The position numbers were made by a program, and so were the translations under genes. A stretch of DNA of 64,000 nucleotides from assembly GCA_009792885.1 (NCBI GenBank), contig WMCF01000033.1, forward strand, positions 1,057,344 through 1,121,343, given 5' to 3'. The notes below the pieces were generated by a model that saw only the letters and a list, made by a program, of their open reading frames with translations, had not been told where the DNA came from and did no database searches. Shown here piece after piece: positions 1-10,231 of this stretch; positions within the stretch are counted from its first letter, which is position 1, and the number at the start of each line of letters is the position of its first letter. Source of the DNA: Eremophila alpestris peregrina. Taxonomy: Eukaryota > Chordata > Aves > Passeriformes > Alaudidae.

Positions 1-2472
1 TCTGATGGAGAAATCTTGTGATTGGTAGCAGTGGTAGTGCTCGGATTTTTTTAAATAGTCCCAAACAGCAATTCCTGCTTCAGTGGTGATCAGTGGTTTA
101 GTCTGAACTGCCTTTTCTGGAGTGGGGAAGTGCTTTGTGACTGCTTTCTAAGACTTGAAAGGGCTTGTTACAGTCCCTGTTGGTATCGCTCACAGCTCTG
201 TTGATGTGAATTAAGGCATGGCCACAGTCCAGACACTTTCTTAACTTTTGTGCTGCTGCAGAGCTTGAGGGAAATTCTTTGCTGAGCTCCACATTAAGGG
301 CCTCAGGTTCCTGTACAGCCTCTGAGAGCCTCTCCACCTTTTTTCAGGCAAGATGAAAGAGTTTGAAATGTGACCTCATTTACTACAAAAAGCCAGGTCA
401 TAACGCCATTCACATTTAGATAGTAATTAACCAATTAATTATGCCAGCCTTTGGAAAGGGGTGTGGGCTGATGAGTGCCCTGGAGGGGGAATGGCTTAAA
501 GCTGGGCTGCAGTCGGCCCTGGAGTGGTGCATGTACCTGTGGCTCCCAGTCAGGAGACTGTAAAACATCTGCCTTCACTCACGTTGAACCCATGAGTTTT
601 TAAGCCTGCAGGAAGGGCTGCCTTTCAGTGGTGATCAGATGGACTTTGGCCCTGTGCACTTGAGATGTCCTGCACATCCCTCCCTTTTCCTGCTGTATGC
701 ACCCTCTTTGGCTCTGCCTTCCCCCTCTGTGTCCTGCCCAGCACAGGGGCTCTGTGCTGTGTCATTGTGGTTTTGCTGCAGTCCCTCCCTCTGGGAGGAG
801 CTGGCTGACACAGGGATGATGCTTCCTCTGCTATGGAGGCCTTGGCTGGCTCTGACTACAGCAGGCAGCAGGAAGGTCCTGCTTTACCTTCCAGCTCCTT
901 CAGTGAGCCGCTTCACTGCTGGATTTCAAAGCAGTGGGGCTGGGGGCTGCTGTTGCAGAGGTGCTTGTCCCATAGCTTGATCCAAACTTCAGTGGCAGCC
1001 ACCTCCACCAAAACTGCTCGTCGTAACTGGTTTGAGTAGGAAACCTGTCTTTTTCACTAGTGTCCAGTTCTGATTTCTTCTGAGTCCAAGGAATTTATTT
1101 ACAGACTTGATGGTTTAGCTGGGTGGCAACCTGTGTACAGCTCTTCCCTGCCTGTGTTTGTGAAAGCCTGGTAACTTCACTGCTGGACAAGCAGGATGGA
1201 GAGGGAATGAACATTGCCTGACTCGTGACAGTCCCAGCAGTGCTGCCTGTGCAGTGGGTGTGAGCTGACTGAGCCTGCTGTTGTTTCCTGGGGGTGCTGG
1301 ACCAACAGTGCAGGTCCCAGTGTAGCTGAAGCCTCAGGTGGGTGTTGTGTTCACTGCCTGATGACAATTTTTACATCCACCACCACGAGCAGTGAGCAGA
1401 GCCCTGCCTCACTCCCCTGCAGCCCAGTGACTGCAGGCTCGTTGGTTAATTACACAGCCATTGTCTGTGTCTAAGTTCAGCCAGAGCCTGAGTGTGCTGC
1501 TGTAGCCCCTCACCTGCAGAGGCTCTGAGCAGCAGCTGTGGGAGCAGTGCCAGAGGCACAGGGGACCCTGCCAATGCCATGGCTCATGGGGGACACCTCA
1601 TGTGCCATTACACACGATAAGGTATCAGTAAGTCACTGTTCTTCAGGAAGTGTCCCATCCTTGGCAGGTGTCAGACAAACAGCTCAGGAACAAATCCTGC
1701 TACATGCAGCATTTAGCTGGAGGTTCCATTTTGGCTGTGTGAAGGGGGAGCAGGGTACCCAGCCTGCTCTGTGTGTGTGTGTGTGTCTTGCACCAGGAGT
1801 TGGTAACAAGCCACAGCACTGCCTCAGGCAGGTTCCCTTTGGAGCCAGGAACCCCGTGCTCCATGTGTGAGATAGAGAACAGAGCAGGCGCTGGAGCCAC
1901 CAGTGCTCGCTGCTCCGCCCTGGCTGGAAGGGAACTGGCTCCACTCCAGAGGCTCCGTGTGGGCGCTCTGACCTCGAGCTTTGCTTTGCCTTGGCTCCCA
2001 GCCCGCCCTGGCTGGGCTCAGCTCAGCTCCTGCCCTCCGCGGGTGCCTTGGCTGCTTGGGAATGGCACCGGCCCGACCCCGCTGGAGCCTGGGTGCTCTG
2101 CTCCTGAGGCTCAGTGCTCGTTCTCCAGCTGCATGAGATGCACCACCCCAGGGCACCGCCTTGCAACGATGCTTCCAGAAACTGCCCCTTTCACAAGGGG
2201 AAATAAAACAAGGAATACCTCAAGGTAGAAGAGACCATACCTCATTTAATCACACAAAGGTTTTTCTTTCCTTGCTGGTTTTCTAACTTGGAGTTCCAGC
2301 AATATGCTTTTATCCACGGCAATTTTAAAGATCCCTTTTTGATATAATTAAACTATGTATGGCCTTAATATGGGGAAAATCAGTTTTTCTCCTAATGGTT
2401 TAACACCCTCAGGCAAACAGCTGAATACCCAATTGAGACTAATACGAAAAGTTACTAGTGACAAAATACAAA
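1..2472. other. Intergenic sequence downstream of KIAA1217
   Basis: This stretch lies beyond the likely poly(A) site of the minus-strand gene. It is visibly GC-richer than the 3' UTR next to it. Reading frames on both strands are short, overlap each other and resemble no family I know. In mammals the neighbour in this direction is ARHGAP21, which is convergent; none of its coding sequence is recognisable here, although a non-coding UTR could not be recognised. A 13-nt word (CAGTGGTGATCAG) occurs at 81-93 and again at 626-638, which is probably chance. Confidence 0.6.
1771..1786. repeat. (GT)8 microsatellite
   Basis: Eight perfect GT units in the intergenic sequence downstream of the gene. 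It is a short simple repeat with no other visible role. Confidence 0.9.
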
Positions 2473-2490
2473 TATATAAGCATGCAGCCC

Positions 2491-2496
2491 TTTATT
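2491..2496 (-). terminator. Distal poly(A) signal AATAAA (candidate main site)
   Basis: Canonical AATAAA on the minus strand about 1.09 kb after the stop codon. The downstream minus-strand sequence is T- and GT-rich, which fits a cleavage-stimulation element. It is the last hexamer before the base composition changes toward intergenic sequence. Confidence 0.55.
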
Positions 2497-2557
2497 TTTG
2501 TAAAGATCTTTGCTTATCATAGGTCTGTATATTACATTATGGTGTTATACAAATAAA

Positions 2558-2563
2558 TTTATT
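2558..2563 (-). terminator. Alternative poly(A) signal AATAAA
   Basis: A second canonical AATAAA on the minus strand, 67 nt before the distal one. It overlaps a Pumilio-type TGTAAATA (2560-2567). Either hexamer could direct cleavage; further hexamers at 2715-2720 and 2911-2916 would give slightly shorter 3' UTRs. Confidence 0.45.
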
Positions 2564-2567
2564 TACA
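2560..2567 (-). promoter_or_regulatory. Pumilio response element TGTAAATA in the 3' UTR
   Basis: The octamer matches the PUM1/PUM2 consensus TGTANATA and lies in transcript orientation inside the inferred 3' UTR. PUM proteins generally lower mRNA stability. An octamer in AT-rich sequence can occur by chance, so function is unproven. Confidence 0.35.
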
Positions 2568-2740
2568 AAACCATTAGCTATGTAAGTTTCTTGCTCTTCT
2601 CCTATTTAACTGATATCCATCTTTTTCAACCCTTTCCCATATATATTTTTAAGCATGCATAAAAATGAACTTTGGTGTGGTAAAACTACTCTATGTGCCC
2701 AGCCACATACAGTATTTATTTATTTATAGATATTTATAGA

Positions 2741-2748
2741 TATGTACA
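2741..2748 (-). promoter_or_regulatory. Pumilio response element TGTACATA in the 3' UTR
   Basis: A second perfect TGTANATA octamer in transcript orientation, about 180 nt upstream of the first one in the mRNA. Two sites in one AT-rich 3' UTR raise the chance of real PUM regulation but do not show it. Confidence 0.35.
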
Positions 2749-3584
2749 AAAGTTTGCCAGTATACAGAACAGTACTGAAGTGTACATTTTAAAATCCACA
2801 ATGCAATACATTAATGGGCTACCAGGTCTCAGTAAAATAAAACTGAAGAATAAAGGGTGGATTTAGCTAAGAAAAAAAGTAATCAGCAACTATCTATATG
2901 TGTAAAACTATTTATTTTTTTCCTTGGCTGGCAAATTCTTAAATATAATCTGAATGGCAGTGCAATAAGTTGAGTTGCCTCATACACACATAAGACCAGT
3001 CTCGTTCTGTTTCTTGTGCAGAGGTTTACTGTCCAGCATACTACTTTCAAATGTACATTACAATAGTATCAAAATGTTTTGGCAAAAAGATCTCGAAAGG
3101 AACCATGACATTTGTTGACAAAAATAGAAATCTGTAACAAAGCTAAATAACACCAAAATAAAAGAAAAATATTTTAGTTTCAGTTTTACAGTTGAATATA
3201 ATCACACTTTAGTATATCTCTGTTCACTTCTAGACCCCATAATGAAAAATAGCTTTATACAAAACAACTTAGTAAATTTTAACCATACAATTCCAAATGC
3301 TCAGTACACCGCTGTGCACACGCAGTCAAGTTCACTCACACACCCTCACACTTTTTGTAAGAGGTGCTGCCTATAGAAAGAAAATGCTCTTTTATCATTA
3401 CAACAGCAACCGTTTTCCAAAAAGCTTCACTCTAACCTAGTGTAGTAATTCAGTATTTAGCACGTGATTAGTATTAAGCCTCCAGCAATACAACAAAATG
3501 GTTACATTCCCTGGTTAAAATATTGGCTGCGGATTCTTTGAACAAAAAGCCTTGGTGACCTGGCGGGTTTGCTGTGCTTAGCCT

Positions 3585-4076
3585 TTAGGATGGCTCCTTG
3601 ACCGTGGATGGGGCGGACTTGCCGGCATTCCCGTTCTGTGCCTTGTAGCTGTTGAAACTAGGGGTGTGGATTGTCCTGATGCTCTTCATACCTTGGCTCA
3701 GGGAAGGGGGGGAGACAGAGGAGGGGGGGGAGGTAGAGGAGGAAGGAGGGGGTGGTCGGCCGTTCTGAGTCTGCAGCGAGAAGGAGAGGTGGTGACCTTT
3801 CCCTGGGTAAGTGGGGCTCTGAAACTTGGAGGAGCCGTTAGAGACAGAGGGGATGAGGGAGGTAGAGTAAGTGATGCGACCTGTCTGAGGGAGGAGGGAG
3901 GAGGAAGGAATGGAGGTTTTAGTAGGTGGATTAAGAGGGTTAGAGCTGTCACCGCTAGAAGCAGGTGCTGAGCTGCTTTTCCCAGAAGTGGGAGAAAAGG
4001 CTGGGATCTTAGAAGCAGGTAGGGTAGGAGAAGTAGCCTTATAGTCCCCACCAGCTTTCTTAGCACTTCCATTAGC
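3585..4076 (-). CDS. KIAA1217: KIAA1217 terminal coding exon (residues 1526-1688 and stop)
   Basis: The exon opens after an AG acceptor in TTTGCAG at 4078-4077 and encodes ANGSAKKAGGDYKATSP onward, ending with VKEPS and TAA at 3585-3587. The protein is a Ser/Pro-rich disordered tail containing PSVSNGSSKFQS, GKGHHLSFS and KSIRTIHTPSFNSYKAQNG, all close to the C-terminus of mammalian KIAA1217. A Pro/Ser run near residues 1630-1650 is encoded by C-rich DNA with homopolymers of 7 and 8 C (minus strand; 3706-3712 and 3723-3730). The frame is intact across them. Confidence 0.95.
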   Translation of the reverse strand, partial: ANGSAKKAGGDYKATSPTLPASKIPAFSPTSGKSSSAPASSGDSSNPLNPPTKTSIPSSSLLPQTGRITYSTSLIPSVSNGSSKFQSPTYPGKGHHLSFSLQTQNGRPPPPSSSTSPPSSVSPPSLSQGMKSIRTIHTPSFNSYKAQNGNAGKSAPSTVKEPS

Positions 4077-4806
4077 CTGCAAATAAAGATGTCAGGAGAC
4101 AGTTTGTCAGAAAGCCAGTAACACGATAAACCAACAGGACCTGGGAAAACAGCCCTACAGAGAACCACGACTAACAGCTGGAGGCCTGAGCTAAGTCCTG
4201 CAGCCATGGACTGGACCTGGTAGAAAACCCAAAGTGCCCAAGGGAGAGTGCATAGAGAGAGAGCCAGGAGAGCTGTGTGAGGAGCGCGACCTGCGTGTTA
4301 CAGAGCCGGCACCGCGGCGGCCATGCGCTACCAACGCGAGAGAGAGACACGTCCTGCCACGGGTTAATGTGCACCGCCTACACCAACAGGTTAGTCAGTG
4401 TCCAGGGCTTCCTGCAAAGACTCAACAGAAGCACTCCCAATTCTCCTATGGAACCACCACATTTACCAAGTGGAAAGTAAACAGGTAGTTGACATCTTAA
4501 AATCACAGCTGAAGACCACAGTTAAAAAAAAGAAAAAAAGAGAGAAAAAAGCCAAACCCAATAAACAAACAAACAAACAACCCAAAACCCAACCAAACAA
4601 AAAAAAAAGCAGCAGGTGTTTTATTGCAGACATGCATGCACAAGCATAGTGAAAAGATCAGTACTGTCATGCCCCCCAGGATCCAGGATGTCCAGTTAGA
4701 CCTCAGGCATCCGATATTTGGTATAATCTCAGTCAGTTACTGGAGTTTTTAAATAAACAAACAACATGAAATGTCCATCCGAACACCGGGTTTAGGGTAA
4801 AACTAC
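4077..4806 (-). other. KIAA1217: Intron before the terminal exon
   Basis: A 730-nt intron with donor GTAGTT and acceptor TTTGCAG. It contains an A-rich low-complexity tract (4521-4609, listed separately). Nothing else in it is recognisable. Confidence 0.85.
4521..4609. repeat. A-rich low-complexity tract with (AAAC)n
   Basis: Runs of A broken by G, followed by AAAC units (about 4563-4580) and a final run of ten or so A. It is simple low-complexity sequence inside an intron, perhaps an old retroposon tail, but no body of an element is visible next to it. Confidence 0.75.
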
Positions 4807-4929
4807 CTGTCTGTATTGGCGTGGATCCTGCAGCTTGTGCTGTTTGCCTGATTTCTCCATGCTTCCTTGTCTAGTTTTTGAAGCCATGGGGACTGGCATC
4901 CGGCTGGTCTGGGAGGCAGCACTGGAGCC
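4807..4929 (-). CDS. KIAA1217: KIAA1217 coding exon 15 of the window (residues 1485-1525)
   Basis: A 123-nt exon, phase 0 at both ends, bounded by CCGCAG and GTAGTT. It encodes GSSAASQTSRMPVPMASKTR and ends KLQDPRQYRQ. This basic, Ser-rich linker aligns closely with the corresponding stretch of mammalian KIAA1217 (QTSRMPVPM and KLQDPRQYRQ are matched), directly before the ANGSAKK terminal exon. As a symmetric exon it could be skipped without a frameshift. Confidence 0.94.
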
Positions 4930-5382
4930 CTGCGGAGAGGAGTGGAGGGGCAGGGAGGGGAGACAAGAAGGCGTGGTCAGTGCCAGGGTGCTTGAGGAGA
5001 GGACTGCACACCATGCGCCAAACAAAGCCACAGTACTACATGCAGGGAGAGTTCAGGAGCTTCACACCGCAGGTGTTAATTTCCAGAATCAATTGGAGAA
5101 AACTGCTCAGCTACTGATCAGCCTGGATTTCATGTCAGTGACACTTGTCATTTCACACAGCAGATTATTCGACCCAGCTCCCCTGCATTTGCCCGTCACC
5201 AATCAGCAGCAAAGATTAAAAACCCCCAAAAACCAATGGTCTATTAGCTGTTAGACACCTCGTTGGGAGCCCAAACAAGCCACCTGAAAGGAAGCAAACA
5301 AATCACAAGACCCTCTTGTTTAATGGTGATTATTGCAGATTTTAGAAAGCAGCTGGAGGTTTGATTTCTCGGACTAAGGTAC
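4930..5382 (-). other. KIAA1217: Intron after the largest exon
   Basis: A 453-nt intron with donor GTACCT and acceptor CTCCGCAG. No repeat or RNA gene is recognisable in it. Confidence 0.85.
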
Positions 5383-7065
5383 CTTACGTGAAGTGGCTGG
5401 GAGTGATGCAGGGGGCTCTACACCAGCAAGGCTCTCATCCAGCACTACCCGCTCTCGGGATGGGGTCTCTGGTACTATCTGGGCAGAGAAGGGGACAGTG
5501 CTTCCCTCAGAGGTGTATGTGCTTTCAGGGATATGTTTTGGACTCATTTCACTGATGGTGTTTTCCAGCTGCTTTATAGTCTGCTCAAGGCTGTCTAGCG
5601 TTCTGTATGTACTCTGTCGAATTTCATCAGTCCTAGACAGGGACACTGCAGCTCCAGAGGGTCCCTCTTGCTTCCCAGAAGGACTTTTATCACTCTCCTC
5701 AGACTGAGACCGAGTGATTTCAAATCTTTTTGCTTCCTTGTGCTGCTTCAGGGTCCCATCTTCCTCCTCTTCTTCATAGACCACAACCTGCAAGGTCTTC
5801 TTCCCAGTCTTGGTTCCTGTCCGTATTGCCTGTGTCAGAGCGGCCAGCTGCTTTTTAGGGAACTTAAACTTAAATTTTTTCTTAGAATCCTGCCTGCTTC
5901 CCAAATGATCAGCAGAGTCTGAGTTTGCTTCTGTGTTTAGCCCATAGATCTGACGGTATTTGTTGAAATTTGTCTTTGTGCTTTCCTCCTCTGCAGGAGG
6001 TCTGCTTTCTGCAGAGTCAGACTGCAGGTTAAATAGGTACGGCCCATGGGGACCATCAGCTGCAGAATGCTCCGTGGTTGCTTTTCTGTCATTAGCTACT
6101 GGTGACTCTTCCTTCTGCCTCTCAGAGACTTCATGTGCTTCATTTTCTTCCTCCTCCTCTTCCTCTTCTATCTTTTCATCTGTCATCATTTTTTCCAGTT
6201 CCTCATCACATTCCTCAAAAATCGTGGAAAGCCGTTTGTACGCTGACCTGATATCCATCGGTTCATCAAAAATGATGATGACAGGCTTTTTGTCCAGGCA
6301 CACCACTGGCTCTTCACTGTCTGTGCTCTCAGGGATGCCCCTCTCTGATGCCACGTCCTTCCTGGCGTCGATGTTGACGGTCTGCACATCCCCTCCCTTG
6401 CGGCTGACTATGTCGTGAACCTCCCCGCTCGAGAGCACCTGCACGGCTGTTTTGGTAATCATGAAGGCAATGTTTTCTGTGGGTGGGCTGTCCTCACTTG
6501 GAGAGCTGGCTGGAGAGTCTGTCTCTTCAATGCTGCTCACACTGTTTGCTCTGGACACTTTGGGCCTCAGCATAACCTGACTGTAGCTGTCTGCAGAAAC
6601 TTCTTGCTCCTGCAAGGAAGGTTGAGGCCCCGCAGCCTCCTGTGTGTGCCTCAGGAGAGGGGCAACGCTGCTGATGGGGATGTGCTTGCCCATGCTCTGC
6701 AAGGCTTCGCCCTGTGGCACGCCCTGGTGAGCATCTCTTGACAGTCTGTAGTTTGGCTTTTGTTTTCCAGTCTCAACGGCTGGAAAATGTGATCCTAAGA
6801 TATCTTGAGCCCCTCTTCGCTTGTCCTCCTCCGGCAAACTGACACCAGACAGGTTTGTGCTCATATTCTGAAGGTTTTTGTTAGAATAGTCTGTACTGTC
6901 TACAAACAAACCCTTGCTAAATGTAGCACTGTCATTCATTGAAAAGCCAATTTTACTGTCAGCTGCACTGGATGAATCAGAACCCAATTCTTCTTCAGTT
7001 CTCCCTTCCCTCTTCTCTTTAGGATGGTCACTATCTGTGGGAGATCCTGTTGAAGCCCCATACAC
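5383..7065 (-). CDS. KIAA1217: KIAA1217 largest exon, conserved acidic/basic core (residues 924-1484)
   Basis: A 1,683-nt exon of 561 codons, phase 0 at both ends. It starts VYGASTGSPTDSD after the acceptor CCTTAG and ends SLPATSRK at donor GTACCT. Exon residues 1-190 are Ser-rich and only loosely similar to mammalian sequence. From about 197 the exon is strongly conserved: NIAFMITKTAVQVLSSGEVH, then KKPVIIIFDEPMD with SAYKRLSTIFEECDEELE (260-292), an acidic Glu run (299-307), a Lys-rich block KKKFKFKFPKKQLAALTQAI (395-414), VVVYEEEEEDGTLKQHKEAK, and a short heptad-like segment TLDSLEQTIKQLENTISEM (490-508). These blocks distinguish KIAA1217 from its paralogue SRCIN1. The role is inferred to be protein-protein scaffolding; no catalytic domain is present. 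Confidence 0.96.
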
Positions 7066-7172
7066 CTAAGGGGGAAAGTTGGATTACTTAGTTATTCAGG
7101 GCTTTTATCTTTACAGGACGTTTTTTTCCCCCAAGATTCATCTCAGGGGAAGCGCAGACCTCGTGAACTCAC
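7066..7172 (-). other. KIAA1217: Short 107-nt intron
   Basis: Donor GTGAGT, acceptor CCCCTTAG. It is the smallest intron seen in the gene part here. Its length is not a multiple of three, so retention would shift the frame. Confidence 0.9.
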
Positions 7173-7250
7173 CACTCCATTTACTGCTGCAGAGACATGT
7201 CTGAGGCTGTCATCTGATTCCTGTCTGTCTTCGGGGCAAAATTCCAAATT
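7173..7250 (-). CDS. KIAA1217: KIAA1217 coding exon 13 of the window (residues 898-923)
   Basis: A 78-nt exon, phase 0 at both ends, bounded by CTGCCAG and GTGAGT. It encodes NLEFCPEDRQESDD followed by SLRHVSAAVNGV. The opening NLEF plus an acidic stretch matches the mammalian NLEFFHED segment that follows the KEKK end of the previous exon. The rest is divergent. It may be alternatively used, since it can be skipped in frame. Confidence 0.88.
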
Positions 7251-10111
7251 CTGGCAGAACAGTGCATGATGTTACTGCTTTGTGCTATGCATTAGGTCAG
7301 GATGGGATGTTGCCTTGTTTTAACAAGGTCTCCAGAATATGCATAAGCACATTAATTACCTTATTTCCAACACAGTGCTCCATGACCTGTTCACCTTCCT
7401 GCTAAACCCCCTCCCACCCTCCCCATCTTTTTTTTTACAAGATTGAAGCTGAAAATCTCACAGTATCTGATCACATTCTGCTGGGACACATCAAAGGGAG
7501 ACTGATGTGGAAGGGCTGACAGCGAGTCTGGCTTGCCTTGAAAGGAAGTTTTATACCAGTAAAAGCTGATTTTCAAGTTACATTTTGCTCCTTCTAATGC
7601 TGCTCACACCTGAGCAGTGCTGCTCCATCACAATTAATATCATTACCGTCTGAGCACTTCTGAATCCTTGCTGCAGCTTCGAAGTATTCCATCAGAATTA
7701 CCAGTGGCACCCTGTGGTGCCTGTGGAAGTGCAGAATGAAACACTGAACTACATTCACTTATAGCAGAAATGCCAAACATCAAACAGAGAGGTCATCCAC
7801 TGGCTCAAAAGAAGTATGTTTATTCCTAGCAGTGAAACTTCAGGGGGACTTTTTTCTTTATTTGCAAGTGAGGACCCCTCACTTGGGGTTTGGTTTAAGT
7901 GCCAACAACAACTTAGGGGAAACACCAATCATCAGGGTGAAGGACTGACCTGAGGAGACACCAGGACTATGAATAAAAGAGAAATCTACAGTCAAAAGAC
8001 AGCTCACCAAGAAGGAAAGTAATTTGGCCTCGAGTGCTTGAAGGCAGTGAACCAAAAGCAATAATGCTGACATTGCCTGCTTGAGAAGCTGACTCCTAAC
8101 ACACCCGAAGGACAGATCACACTTATATGAGCATCAAGATGTGCAGAACAGTCAGGAGCATTGCTCTCCCAGCTGAGATGGATGAGTGACACTGCAGAGA
8201 TCCCCAGGTTGGCTGTGCACCCCAGGAATGCACACCCCAGGAATACAGAGGTTCACAAGGTATAGTTTCTACACCTTGTGTGATGTTTTATTATGTACTG
8301 TAGGAGGATTTTACACAAACTTTACTCACAATCAAAACACAGAAGCAAGAAAGGCACTCACAGAACTGTTCACCTCCACAAAGACTTGTTCAGCAGTAAC
8401 AAGGCTGAACAGTTGCTCCATGGATGCCTTGACATCCTTCATATTTCTGAATGAGGTGGAGCTCTCACACAGACCAGCACAGCAGCAAGGCCTCAGTGTG
8501 CAGCTGACACTGTCTGCACGTGGTGCTGTGAGGCACTTTGGGAACCAAACACCAGGGCTTGTGATCCCCTCAGGCCCTGACTTCCTCAGTGCTCAGTGCC
8601 TCCCACTCCCACCACATGTCAGATCCCCCAGAATTAGGCCAAGTCACTTAATGGCCTCTGGATTTGCTGACTGTGTATCTTTTTTTAGCAAGTTCCACTT
8701 CTAGTTCCAAGCACCAGTGAAACACCTCATGGTGTCCTTGTACAATATATCTCATTTTAGGAACTTCCACTTTTCTAGTAAAAAAATAAAACCACAACAA
8801 AACTAATTTCCTCAATGATTTTATCGTGACCATAATGTTCCATATTTAATGCCAATAAACACTCTGTCATGTCAGATTACAAAAACAGATCTCATTAGGC
8901 TTAATTTCCTGGACTCTGTGTTATTCAAATAAATATCAGTTATGGCAATTACTTGGCAGCACTTTGCAAAGAAATGTTTGTGCTACAGGATGTGCAGTGT
9001 CCTGAGTGATGACCCAGGATTTCATGTAACAATATGATCTTCTCATTCTGGCAACAGCAGCAATGAGGATGAATTGACACTTTTTTTTCCCTCTGTACCA
9101 CTGTCATACACACAGAACAGTTTGTCCTTTTCCCCTCATACCCATGGACCTGTACCCTCACCCAACCAGCTGTTTGCAGCTTTAGACCATAACTGCTGTT
9201 TGGGCAGCTCCAACACAAGTCCTTAAGTGCAATGCCCTGACCTGGCAGCATTTGCACACACACACAAAATGCAGGAGAAGGTTGAAATGCTGTGCTGTGT
9301 TTCCTTCCCCACCATACCCACCTTCATTGCAAACAGGCATTTGGCTGACAAGTTTCATGCCTGCAAAATTCCCTAACCCCAGCAGTGATGCAACTCATTA
9401 TTCTTAAACATAAAAAAGAGGTCTGCAAGGGCAGAAATACTCGTCCTTTTCTTGTCCTGCACATTGGCTGCCTGCTAAGTCAAATCAACTCAACTGGCAA
9501 ATCCAGTCCACACATAGCTGTGAAATTTAACCTTGACCTGCCCACAGCCCCAGACACATGGCACCTCTTCTCAGTCCCATGACTGAATTTTGGGCATTAA
9601 CTTTCAGCATAAGGGCAAATTCCTCCCATCCACTTTGACTCTCTCATCCAATAAACTGAATGGGACTTCTGAATAGCTAACAACTATTTCTGGAACCAAC
9701 AAATGAAACAAAATAAAGCACAAATTCTCAAATTGGCTCTGGAGACTGAGAGGAACCATTAACTCCCCTCAAGCTTAGGAGAGATGCTTCACCATCCATC
9801 CACAGAACAGTAGGGGAAGGATGTTCTGAGTAGGATGAGCATCTCCTGTGATGGAGATGGATCCTGTTTTGATTTCACAGAATCATAAAACTTCATGCAA
9901 CCATTGTCCAGCTGCTAATGAGACACATAGTATAGTTTGACACAGAGTTCTGTAAGAGTGTTTCTGAGCCATACAGAGATAAAAGGAAGGAAACCACTGG
10001 GCAGTGGTGGGTGGGGGTTAAAGAGAACAGGACACAAGATATAAGATTAGTTTTGAAGGAAAGAAGGTTATGCCAAGACTGGGTGGCATGTTTACAATTG
10101 CCACTTGTTAC
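7251..10111 (-). other. KIAA1217: Intron of 2.86 kb
   Basis: Donor GTAACA, acceptor CTGCCAG. It contains a (CA)6 run near 9255-9266 and no recognisable gene, RNA or complete mobile element. Reading frames here are short and unsupported. Confidence 0.75.
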
Positions 10112-10231
10112 CTTCTTTTCCTTGTGATGCATTAAAGTCCCAGGCCTTATGTCTTTAACATGTGTATCATTTCTGGATTGTTCAGCATGACTGTTTGAGT
10201 TTACATCCATAAAAGAGCACTTCTGGAAAGC
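10112..10231 (-). CDS. KIAA1217: KIAA1217 coding exon 12 of the window (residues 858-897)
   Basis: A 120-nt exon, phase 0 at both ends, bounded by TTCCTAG and GTAACA. It encodes AFQKCSFMDVNSNSHAEQSR and ends HHKEKK. The first half is nearly identical to the mammalian protein, where it follows the IMAELQ end of the preceding exon, as it does here. No known domain is involved. The strong conservation of an otherwise disordered segment suggests a binding motif, which is inference. Confidence 0.94.

Larger units (their letters stand above)
2473..3584 (-). other. KIAA1217: 3' untranslated region of KIAA1217 (3' end inferred)
   Basis: AT-rich sequence follows the stop codon directly. Several minus-strand AATAAA hexamers occur (2911-2916, 2715-2720, 2558-2563, 2491-2496). 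The most distal is followed on the minus strand by T/GT-rich sequence, as expected for cleavage near 2475. An RNA end of about 1.1 kb would be of the order known for the mammalian gene. The exact end is an inference; shorter isoforms using the other hexamers are possible. Confidence 0.65.

Noticed and set aside
2202..2207. Plus-strand AATAAA that could end a convergent gene
   Set aside because: No coding sequence of a convergent neighbour such as ARHGAP21 is visible at 1-2200, and a single hexamer is not enough.
5960..6418. Plus-strand open frame of 152 codons
   Set aside because: It is the antisense shadow of the conserved core of the largest KIAA1217 exon. Its Ser-rich composition is the complement of the acidic, Glu-rich codons.
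9878..9895. CACAGAATCATAA word resembling the start of a reverse CR1 tail
   Set aside because: The following bases do not continue into the CR1 3' consensus, so the match is too short.
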